Assembly: GCF_009664085.1 (NCBI RefSeq)
Contig: NZ_CP039268.1
Coordinates: 2,093,501 to 2,157,500, forward strand
DNA: 64,000 nt
Reading direction: 5' to 3'
Source: Thermochromatium tepidum ATCC 43061
GTDB taxonomy: Bacteria; Pseudomonadota; Gammaproteobacteria; Chromatiales; Chromatiaceae
The notes below the pieces were generated by a model. It ran no database searches, was not told the DNA's origin, and worked only from the letters and a program-made list of their open reading frames with translations. Shown piece after piece: positions 9,400 through 16,404 of this stretch. A program made the position numbers and the translations under genes. How positions within the stretch are numbered: the first letter of the stretch is position 1; each line of letters begins with the position of its first letter.

Positions 9400-10914
9400 T
9401 CAGCGATCCACCTTGGCGAGACCATTGGAGAGTGTGCGCAGGGCGGCGATGATATCCGTGGCGATCAGCCCACGCTCGCCGGCACGCGCGGCCAGATCCC
9501 CGGCCGCGGCGTGCAGACAGACACCAGCGCGGGCGGCCGCTTCGGTTTCCAGACCCTGGGCGCGTAGGGCGGCAATCACACCGGTCAGGACATCGCCCGC
9601 GCCCGCGGTCGCCATGCCGGGGTTGCCGTCGCTACAGACGGCCGGGACGCGCGGTGCTGGGCCATGCACAATGGTGCCGGCCCCCTTGAGTACCACCACC
9701 CCGCCGAAACGCGCCTGGATCTGCCGCGCGCCAGCGAGGCGATCGGACTGGATCTCGGCGGTCGCGCTGCCGAGCAGACGCGCGGCCTCGCCTGGATGCG
9801 GGGTCAGGATCCAGTCTGGACCGGCGCCTGGGGACTCGGCCAGGAGGTTGAGCGCGTCGGCATCCACCACCAGCGGATGCGACAAGCCGCGGACCCGCTC
9901 CCAGAGTCTGCGTCCCCAGTCACCCCGACCCAGCCCTGGGCCGATCGCGACTACATCGGCCCGCTCGATCAGCGTATCCAGGTCTTCCGGACGCTCGACG
10001 GCGGCGACCATCAGTTCAGGCCGGTCGAGATTGAGCCAGTCGGCGTGACGCGGATGGGTCGCGATCGTCACCAGCCCGGCGCCCGCGCGCAGGGCCGCCT
10101 CACCGGCCAGACGCGCCGCGCCCGACATCCCGGGTGCGCCGCCGACGACCAGGACATGACCGCAGTCGCCCTTGTGCGCGATCCGCGAGCGGGGCGTGAG
10201 GAGACGCGATTCGCGCGCCCAGTCGATCCGCACCGCCGCCAGGATCTCCCCGGCATAGACCTGGGCTGGGACTTCGAGCGCGCTGAAGTGGACCTCCCCC
10301 CGATACTCGGCGCCGGCACCGACAAAGAGTCCGAGTTTGAGCCCGATAAAGGAGACAGTCACACTCGCCCGCACCGCCACGCCCAGGACACAGCCGGTGT
10401 CGGCGTGCAGTCCAGAGGGGAGGTCGAGCGCCAGCACAGGCGCGCGCTGGGCATTGAGCGCCGTGATGGCCTCGGCCCAGGGGCCCGTCACCGGACGCAC
10501 CAGCCCGGTGCCAAAGAGGGCGTCGACATAGAGATCGGTCTTGCGTGGCAGGCCAAGATAATCCTCAATGACCCCGCCGGCGTCGCGATAGGCGGCCAGA
10601 CTCAGGGCCGCCTCACCACGCACCTGATCCGCCTTGCCGAGTTGCAAAACCCGCGTGTCCAGACCAGCGGCGCGCGCCAACCGCGCCACTACATAGCCGT
10701 CACCACCATTGTTGCCCATCCCGGCCAGGACGGTGAGGCGACGCGCATTCGGCCAGCGCACGCGCAGCAGCCGATAGGCAACCGCACCGGCGCGTTCCAT
10801 CAGCTCGATCCCAGACACACCGAAGCGCTCGATGGCCAGACGGTCGAGCCGGCGTACCTGTTCGGCACGGTAGAGCGCATGGGGCAGGCGATCGCTGTCC
10901 GGGATGCGTCTCAC
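9400..10914 (-). CDS. nnr: bifunctional NAD(P)H-hydrate epimerase / ADP-dependent dehydratase
   Basis: The protein has 504 residues. The N-terminal YjeF_N epimerase domain contains GMGNNGGDGYVVARLA and ALDLPSGLHADTG. The C-terminal kinase-like dehydratase domain contains GPGLGRGDWG, DADALNLLAE, TPHPGEAARLLG and GMATAGAGDVLTGVIAAL. The enzyme repairs hydrated NADH and NADPH. The GTG start at 10914 overlaps the stop of the upstream PilZ gene by four bases (GTGA), which suggests translational coupling. The length is typical of the fused enzyme. Confidence 0.95.
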   Translation of the reverse strand: MRRIPDSDRLPHALYRAEQVRRLDRLAIERFGVSGIELMERAGAVAYRLLRVRWPNARRLTVLAGMGNNGGDGYVVARLARAAGLDTRVLQLGKADQVRGEAALSLAAYRDAGGVIEDYLGLPRKTDLYVDALFGTGLVRPVTGPWAEAITALNAQRAPVLALDLPSGLHADTGCVLGVAVRASVTVSFIGLKLGLFVGAGAEYRGEVHFSALEVPAQVYAGEILAAVRIDWARESRLLTPRSRIAHKGDCGHVLVVGGAPGMSGAARLAGEAALRAGAGLVTIATHPRHADWLNLDRPELMVAAVERPEDLDTLIERADVVAIGPGLGRGDWGRRLWERVRGLSHPLVVDADALNLLAESPGAGPDWILTPHPGEAARLLGSATAEIQSDRLAGARQIQARFGGVVVLKGAGTIVHGPAPRVPAVCSDGNPGMATAGAGDVLTGVIAALRAQGLETEAAARAGVCLHAAAGDLAARAGERGLIATDIIAALRTLSNGLAKVDR

Positions 10915-11969
10915 AGCCGCCCACCCCTGAGCCAGGTGTTTCGATGAGGTGGAGCGCCATAGACCTCATCATGGACACTCTGTAACAGTTTGAGCTCATC
11001 CCAGGCCTCCTGCGACCAGGCAGGCGGCTGTTCGTCGCGGCTTAGGACCAAATCTTGGAAGACCACGTCGAAATCGTTGACATTACCCCAGCCGGCAATG
11101 AGCCGCTCCACGGCCTCGGGACGCTCGGACTCCAAACAGGAACGCACCTCATCCCGGACGCCGACATCGGCCTTCCGGTTACTCATACTGAAGCGTACCG
11201 CCGTGGCCACCGAACGCAACCAGTCCGGCGCGCCCTCCAGAGAAATAAAGATGGAGCTTTGATCCTCAGAGTCAGACAGACGACTCAGGATCTGCGCGAT
11301 TAAGGCGCGAATCGCGTCACCCGGGTGCTCGAATTCGAGCGACAGGGTATAGAGGTCGGCCCAGTTGAATCCCTCGACCCTGGACTTTTGTACCCCCGAG
11401 ATCTGCGCCCGCAAGCGGATGTCTGGGAGATCGAAGGTCCCAGTGATCGACAGACTGATGCTCTGTCCGACCTCATAGGGCTCGAAGACGGTCACGGTGT
11501 AACGCCCCTCCAGGATCTGGAGTAGCGTCTGGCGCAATTCCTCGGCATCGCTGACCGTGACCTCCAACTCGCGAAACAAGGCATTCTTACCAGCTGCGTC
11601 TCCCTTGGTATCCGCGGAATAGAGCATCTTGAGCAGGCGCTCCAAACGGCTCTGACTGCGCGGCGATAGGCTGGTAAAGCGCACAGCCGCCAGATAACCA
11701 CCTGCAGCGTCTGGACGCACGCGCAGCAGCTTGGCCTGGGCGTGGATGGATTTGCCGCGCCGCCATGGCAGGCTGATGATCAGGGTCTTGAGATCCCTGG
11801 GCAGGGGGTCCGTGAGATGCAAGAGTGCGCCCCCCCAGGAGAGGTCGCGCGTAACGGCCTGCACGGGCGCGTCCCGACCCGGGTAGGTCAGCTCGACCGG
11901 AATCCTCAGGTCGATACGTAGCTGGGTGCGTCGTTCCATGGCCATCGAACCGGATCCCGATTGAGTCAT
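10911..11969 (-). CDS. PilZ-domain protein, predicted c-di-GMP binding
   Basis: The protein has about 352 residues. The N-terminal 110 residues form a PilZ domain with both c-di-GMP binding motifs: RxxxR (RTQLR) and DxSxxG (DLSWGG). The remaining 240 residues match no domain I recognise. They contain FEPYEVGQSISLSITGTFDLP and a largely helical, acidic end (EEAWDELKLL-type sequence), so there may be a second, degenerate PilZ-like fold. It may be a c-di-GMP effector coupled by overlap to nnr, but the pathway is unknown. The start is uncertain: ATG at 11969, a GTG at 11999, or an internal ATG directly before MERRTQLR. Confidence 0.75.
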   Translation of the reverse strand: MTQSGSGSMAMERRTQLRIDLRIPVELTYPGRDAPVQAVTRDLSWGGALLHLTDPLPRDLKTLIISLPWRRGKSIHAQAKLLRVRPDAAGGYLAAVRFTSLSPRSQSRLERLLKMLYSADTKGDAAGKNALFRELEVTVSDAEELRQTLLQILEGRYTVTVFEPYEVGQSISLSITGTFDLPDIRLRAQISGVQKSRVEGFNWADLYTLSLEFEHPGDAIRALIAQILSRLSDSEDQSSIFISLEGAPDWLRSVATAVRFSMSNRKADVGVRDEVRSCLESERPEAVERLIAGWGNVNDFDVVFQDLVLSRDEQPPAWSQEAWDELKLLQSVHDEVYGAPPHRNTWLRGGRL

Positions 11970-12169
11970 GTTTGAGTCTGCCACATGAGAACTATTCACG
12001 GATGGAACGGACGAAAGATCCTTGGACGAATCTCAATTACTCTAACATCATCGACGCGCCGTTTTCGGGGACGACCCTGGAAGGCGCCTGATGGGTTGTG
12101 TGGAAGGTATTGTTTCGACGTCGCCGGACCAATAGACTTCAATGCTTTACCTGTCGAGATTTTCGTCCG

Positions 12170-13888
12170 ATGCGTACCTCTGAGTTCCCACTCCAGACCA
12201 TCAAAGAGACGCCGGCCGACGCCGAGGTCGTCAGCCACCGATTGATGTTGCGCGCCGGTCTCATCCGCAAGCTCGCCGCCGGGCTCTACACCTGGTTGCC
12301 GCTGGGACTGCGTGTACTGCGCCGAGTCGAGCGCATCGTGCGCGAGGAGATGGATCGCGCCGGGGCGTTGGAAGTCTCCATGCCAGCCGTGCAGCCGGCC
12401 GAACTCTGGCAGGAGTCCGGGCGTTGGGAACAATACGGTCCTGAGTTGTTGCGTTTCAAGGACCGCCACCAGCGCGAGTTCTGCTTTGGACCCACCCACG
12501 AAGAGATCATCACCGATCTGGCGCGTAACGAACTCAAGAGCTACAAGCAGCTCCCCGTCAATTTCTACCAGATCCAGACCAAGTTTCGCGACGAGATCCG
12601 CCCGCGCTTCGGCGTGATGCGCGCGCGCGAGTTCCTGATGAAGGACGCCTATTCCTTCCACCTGGACGAGGCCTCATTGGACGAGACCTACCAGCGTATG
12701 TACGAGACCTATTGCCGTATCTTCAGGCGCTGTGGACTGGAGTTTCGCGCCGTGCGTGCCGACACAGGTAGCATCGGCGGCAGCGCCTCGCACGAGTTTC
12801 ACGTCCTGGCCGCCTCGGGTGAAGACGCCATCGCCTTTTCGACCGCCAGCGACTATGCCGCCAATGTGGAACTGGCCGAGGCGCTCGCCCCGCGCGAGCA
12901 TGCCCCTGCGCCCAGCGAGCCGGCGCGTCTGGTCGACACACCCAATGCGCGCACCATCGCCGAGCTGGTCGAGCAGTTTGCTCAACCGATCGAGCGCACG
13001 GTCAAGACCCTGGTGGTCGCGGCCTCCGAGGAGGCCGGCGGCGGCCTGGTCGCGCTCCTGGTGCGCGGCGATCACGAGCTCAATGCCGTCAAGGCACAGA
13101 AGCTGCCGCAGGTCGCCTCGCCGCTGCGCCTGGCCACCGAGGCCGAGATCCGTGCCGCCATCGGCGCCGGCCCTGGATCGCTTGGGCCGAAGGATCTGCC
13201 GATCCCCTGTATCGTCGATCGCACCGTGGCCGTCACCGCCGACTTCAGCGCCGGGGCCAACATCGACGGCAAACACTGGTTCGGTCTGAACTGGGGCCGC
13301 GACCTGCCGCTGCCCGAGGTCGCAGATCTGCGCAACGTGGTCGAGGGCGACCCAAGTCCGGACGGTCGGGGCACGCTGACCATCGCGCGTGGCATCGAGG
13401 TCGGACACATCTTCAAGCTCGGGCGCAAGTACAGCGCCGCCATGCAAGCCAAGGTGCTCGGCGAAGACGGCAAGGCCATCATCATGACCATGGGCTGCTA
13501 CGGCATCGGTGTGTCGCGCGTGGTCGCCGCAGCCATCGAGCAGCATCACGATGAGCGCGGCATCTGCTGGCCGGCACCGATTGCGCCCTTCGAGGTCGCG
13601 TTGCTGCCGATGAAGCTCGGCAAGTCCTATCGGGTCCGTGAGGCGACCGAGCGGCTCTATGCCGAACTCCAGGCCGCCGGGCTCGACGTCCTGCTCGACG
13701 ACCGCGACGTGCGTCCCGGTTTCATGTTCGCCGACATGGATCTCATCGGCATCCCGCATCGCATCGTCGTCGGTGACCAGGGACTCGACAATGGCCAGGT
13801 CGAGTACAAGGCCCGCACCGACGCCGAGATGCAGCTCATCCCCCTCGACACCGTCGTCGAATTCGTACGCGCGCGTCTGCGCACCTGA
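12170..13888 (+). CDS. proS: prolyl-tRNA synthetase (bacterial type, with editing domain)
   Basis: The protein has 572 residues starting [20 protein letters not shown]. Class II motifs are visible, including [20 protein letters not shown] (motif 2 region) and [20 protein letters not shown] (motif 3). Between them lies the inserted YbaK-like domain ([25 protein letters not shown]), which clears misacylated Ala-tRNA(Pro). The C-terminal anticodon-binding domain contains [20 protein letters not shown]. The ATG at 12170 gives the family start. An upstream in-frame start at 12098 would add an unconserved tail. It is divergent from the PilZ gene. Confidence 0.96.
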   Translation: MRTSEFPLQTIKETPADAEVVSHRLMLRAGLIRKLAAGLYTWLPLGLRVLRRVERIVREEMDRAGALEVSMPAVQPAELWQESGRWEQYGPELLRFKDRHQREFCFGPTHEEIITDLARNELKSYKQLPVNFYQIQTKFRDEIRPRFGVMRAREFLMKDAYSFHLDEASLDETYQRMYETYCRIFRRCGLEFRAVRADTGSIGGSASHEFHVLAASGEDAIAFSTASDYAANVELAEALAPREHAPAPSEPARLVDTPNARTIAELVEQFAQPIERTVKTLVVAASEEAGGGLVALLVRGDHELNAVKAQKLPQVASPLRLATEAEIRAAIGAGPGSLGPKDLPIPCIVDRTVAVTADFSAGANIDGKHWFGLNWGRDLPLPEVADLRNVVEGDPSPDGRGTLTIARGIEVGHIFKLGRKYSAAMQAKVLGEDGKAIIMTMGCYGIGVSRVVAAAIEQHHDERGICWPAPIAPFEVALLPMKLGKSYRVREATERLYAELQAAGLDVLLDDRDVRPGFMFADMDLIGIPHRIVVGDQGLDNGQVEYKARTDAEMQLIPLDTVVEFVRARLRT

Positions 13889-13941
13889 CCCTAACCAGTT
13901 ACGCCCTCACGCTCTCTGTGGGCCTCATTCTAGGATCGACC

Positions 13942-14460
13942 GTGGACAAAAAAGAAGCCTCTTTCACCCGCGATGAGCTCCTCGCCTGTGGGCGCGGCGA
14001 GCTGTTCGGACCCGGCAACGCCCAGTTGCCGACACCCAATATGCTGATGATGGATCGCATCGTGCGCATCGCCAATTTCGGTGGTGCCTACGGGAAAGGC
14101 GAGATCCTGGCCGAGCTCGACATCCGTCCCGACCTCTGGTTCTTCGAGTGTCACTTCCCCGGCGACCCAGTGATGCCCGGCTGTCTTGGGCTCGACGCGC
14201 TCTGGCAGATGGTCGGCTTCTATCTGGGCTGGACTGGCAATCCCGGGCATGGCCGAGCGCTGGGCGTCGGCGAGGTCAGGTTCACTGGCCAGGTCCTACC
14301 GACCGCGACCAAAGTCACCTATCACATCGACATGAAGCGCGTCATCAACCGCAAGCTGGTGCTCGGCATCGGCGATGGCATGGTTCAGGTCGACGGGCGC
14401 ACCATCTATACCGCCAAGGATCTGCGCGTCGGACTCTTCAACTCGACCGACAGTTTCTGA
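13942..14460 (+). CDS. fabA: 3-hydroxydecanoyl-ACP dehydratase/isomerase FabA
   Basis: The protein has 172 residues from the GTG at 13942, with AGGA six bases upstream. The catalytic His (residue 71) lies in [11 protein letters not shown] and the Asp (residue 85) in CLGLDALWQ. The sequence closely matches the E. coli family throughout ([23 protein letters not shown]). FabA makes the cis-3-decenoyl-ACP needed for anaerobic unsaturated fatty acid synthesis. Its usual partner, fabB, is not next to it here. It follows proS by 53 bp and precedes holC by 8 bp, so the three may be cotranscribed. A start at 13918 is less likely. Confidence 0.95.
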   Translation: MDKKEASFTRDELLACGRGELFGPGNAQLPTPNMLMMDRIVRIANFGGAYGKGEILAELDIRPDLWFFECHFPGDPVMPGCLGLDALWQMVGFYLGWTGNPGHGRALGVGEVRFTGQVLPTATKVTYHIDMKRVINRKLVLGIGDGMVQVDGRTIYTAKDLRVGLFNSTDSF

Positions 14461-14468
14461 ACCGCCTC

Positions 14469-14900
14469 ATGACGCGGATCGACTTCTACAGCCTCGAACC
14501 CGACAGCCGCGCTGATCGCTTCATCCTGGCCTGTCGGCTGGTCGAGCGCATCCACGCCCAGGATCTGCGCGTGCTCATCCTCTGTCCAGAGCGCGAGGAG
14601 GCGCACCATCTCGATCGGCTGCTCTGGACCTTTCGGCAGGAGAGCTTCCTGCCGCACGGTCTGGTTGGGAGCGTGGACGCTAAGCTGACGCCCATCTTGA
14701 TCAGCCTCGACGGCTCGCCCGAGACAGAGCAGCAGGTCTTGTTGAATCTCGGGCGCGACCTTCCGAGCCGATGGGAACGGTTCGAGCGACTGTGCGATCT
14801 GGTCGACAATGATCCGGCGGTGCTTCAGGCTGGGCGGGCGCGTTTCCGCGCCTACCGCGAACACGGCTACAAACCTACCCACCACAGGATCCGGTTATAG
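14469..14900 (+). CDS. holC: DNA polymerase III chi subunit HolC
   Basis: The protein has 143 residues starting MTRIDFYSLEPDSRADRFIL. The family features are present: a conserved CRLVERIHAQDLRVLILCPE strand-helix, LDRLLWTFRQESFLPHG, and RWERFERLCDLVDNDPAVLQ. Chi links the clamp loader to SSB at the fork. The gene is usually found between pepA and valS, so the position after fabA is unusual. A longer frame open from 14148 overlaps fabA and is spurious. The stop codon is followed within about nine bases by a MITE-like repeat. Confidence 0.92.
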   Translation: MTRIDFYSLEPDSRADRFILACRLVERIHAQDLRVLILCPEREEAHHLDRLLWTFRQESFLPHGLVGSVDAKLTPILISLDGSPETEQQVLLNLGRDLPSRWERFERLCDLVDNDPAVLQAGRARFRAYREHGYKPTHHRIRL

Positions 14901-14908
14901 CATTGGGC

Positions 14909-15026
14909 TAGGGAAACGCCGATTTATTCCATTCGTGGCAACACCTTCTCACGTAACCAATTGATTTTTTAGGAGCGGCTTCAGCCGCGATGGAGAGGAA
15001 CGCGATTTATTCAGCGCTTCCTTGAG
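14909..15026 (+). repeat. MITE-like dispersed repeat, copy 1
   Basis: This element of about 115 bp starts GGGAAACGCCGATTTATTC (14911) and ends GATTTATTCAGCGCTTCC. The ends form an imperfect inverted repeat. The interior holds TTGATTTTTTAGGAGCGG and the small palindrome GCGGCTTCAGCCGC. A nearly identical element, in the same orientation, lies at 63401-63516. It begins about nine bases after the holC stop codon. Confidence 0.8.
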
Positions 15027-15083
15027 AAACTGGCGGACTATCGGGGCATGCGCATCCGCCTAGGCCGCATCGCGTGCTACGCA

Positions 15084-15188
15084 CCTCGCATCAGCCGCCC
15101 TATGACGATTTCCTCACCAAGCCGGTCGAGCCGGACAGTTGCTGGCAGTCATCAGGCACTGGATCTCTCGACCGAATTCGGATGTATG
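15084..15188 (+). pseudogene. remnant of a response-regulator receiver domain C-terminus (frameshifted)
   Basis: The plus strand encodes YDDFLTKPVEPD, the conserved KP loop of a receiver domain (FLTKPV, near the end of the fold). After one frame change it continues QLLAVIRHWISRPNSDV and then a stop, which looks like the last helix of the same domain. The reading frame shifts at about 15141, and no phosphoacceptor region or start is visible. I infer that it is the leftover 3' end of a hybrid kinase or response-regulator gene. Confidence 0.6.
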
Positions 15189-15207
15189 AGGACGGCGTCT
15201 CAGCCGC

Positions 15208-16398
15208 TCATGCCGGGGGCGCTGAGGCCCAAGGCACGCACACCCAGCCTTCCATGATCACCCGGGCGCTGCGGCTTAGGGTCGCCTTGGTCAGGGTCCA
15301 GCGGCCATTGATCACTCGGGGCTCGGCGCCGACGCGCAACGTCCCCGAAGGATGACCAAACCGCACTGCCGTGCGCTCACCACCGCCGGCGGCGCGATTG
15401 ACCAGGGTCCCGGGGATGGCCGCCGCCGTGCCGATGGCCACGGCGGCCGTGCCCATCATGGCGTGATGGAGCTTGCCCATCGAGAGCGCGCGCACGCACA
15501 GATCGATCTCACTCGCCGCAACCGGTTTGCCGCTGGAGGCCACATAATCGGTCGGCGGGGCGACGAAGGCGATCTTGGGTGTGTGCTGACGGGTTGCAGC
15601 CTCGTGGAGGTCCTGGATCAACCCCATGCGCAGCGCACCCTGGGCGCGGATGGTCTCGAACATGGCCAGGGCCTTGGGATCGCCGTTGATGGCCTCCTGC
15701 GACTCGGTGCCGGTATAGCCGAGGGCCCTGGCCTCAACGAAGATGGTCGGGATGCCGGCATTGATCAGGGTTGCCTTGAGCGTGCCGATGCCGGGCACCT
15801 CGAGGTCATCGACGAGGTTGCCGGTCGGGAACATGGGGCCATCGTCCTCGTTGACCGGTTCGAGGAATTCGAGCCGCACTTCGGCGGCGGGGAAGATCAC
15901 GCCATCGAGCTCAAAATCCCCCGTCTCCTGCACGACGCCGTTCGCGATGGGGACATGGGCGACGATGGTCTTGCCGATGTTGGCCTGCCAGATGCGCACC
16001 GCGCAGAGGCCGTTGTCGGGGATGCGCTCGGGCGCAACCAGTCTCCGGCTGATGGCAAAGGGTCCGACGGCGGCCGCGAGGTTGCCACAGTTCCCACTCC
16101 AGTCGACCATGGGTCGATCGATGGCGACCTGTCCGAACAGATACTCGACATCGTGATCGGGGCGCTGACTCTGTGACAAGATGACCGCTTTGCTGGTGCT
16201 GGAGGTCGCTCCACCCAGGCCGTCGATCTGCTTGCCGTAGGGGTCGGGACTACCGAGGACGCGCAGCAACAGGGCGTCGCGCGCCGCGCCCGGTACCTGA
16301 CAGGGCTCGGGTAGGTCTTGCAGCCGAAAGAAGACGCCCTTGCTGGTGCCGCCGCGCATGTAGGTGGCGGGGATCTTGATCTGTGGGGCGTGAGTCAT
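15208..16398 (-). CDS. prpF: 2-methylaconitate cis-trans isomerase PrpF
   Basis: The protein has 396 residues. The N terminus has IPATYMRGGTSKGVFFR, the PrpF signature, followed by DGLGGATSSTSKAVIL and VDWSGNCGNLAAAVGPFAI, which carries a conserved catalytic-region Cys. It has the tandem diaminopimelate-epimerase-like fold of the family. PrpF isomerises 2-methylaconitate in the AcnD branch of the methylcitrate cycle, allowing propionyl-CoA to be used. It lies six bases downstream of acnD. The two form a unit, but prpB and prpC are not in this window. Confidence 0.94.
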   Translation of the reverse strand: MTHAPQIKIPATYMRGGTSKGVFFRLQDLPEPCQVPGAARDALLLRVLGSPDPYGKQIDGLGGATSSTSKAVILSQSQRPDHDVEYLFGQVAIDRPMVDWSGNCGNLAAAVGPFAISRRLVAPERIPDNGLCAVRIWQANIGKTIVAHVPIANGVVQETGDFELDGVIFPAAEVRLEFLEPVNEDDGPMFPTGNLVDDLEVPGIGTLKATLINAGIPTIFVEARALGYTGTESQEAINGDPKALAMFETIRAQGALRMGLIQDLHEAATRQHTPKIAFVAPPTDYVASSGKPVAASEIDLCVRALSMGKLHHAMMGTAAVAIGTAAAIPGTLVNRAAGGGERTAVRFGHPSGTLRVGAEPRVINGRWTLTKATLSRSARVIMEGWVCVPWASAPPA

Positions 16399-16404
16399 GT
16401 TGGA

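Larger units (their letters stand above)
14901..15207. other. non-coding stretch with a short repeat element and a decayed receiver-domain remnant
   Basis: This 307-bp gap between holC and prpF holds a MITE-like repeat in its first 115 bases and a frameshifted response-regulator fragment in its second half. Both are listed separately. I see no intact gene. Confidence 0.8.

Noticed and set aside
9664-10947. A 427-codon plus-strand frame across nnr
   Set aside because: It is antisense to the well conserved nnr gene and has no support.
12674-13759. A 361-codon minus-strand frame in proS
   Set aside because: It lies entirely inside and antisense to proS, with no ribosome binding site or domain.
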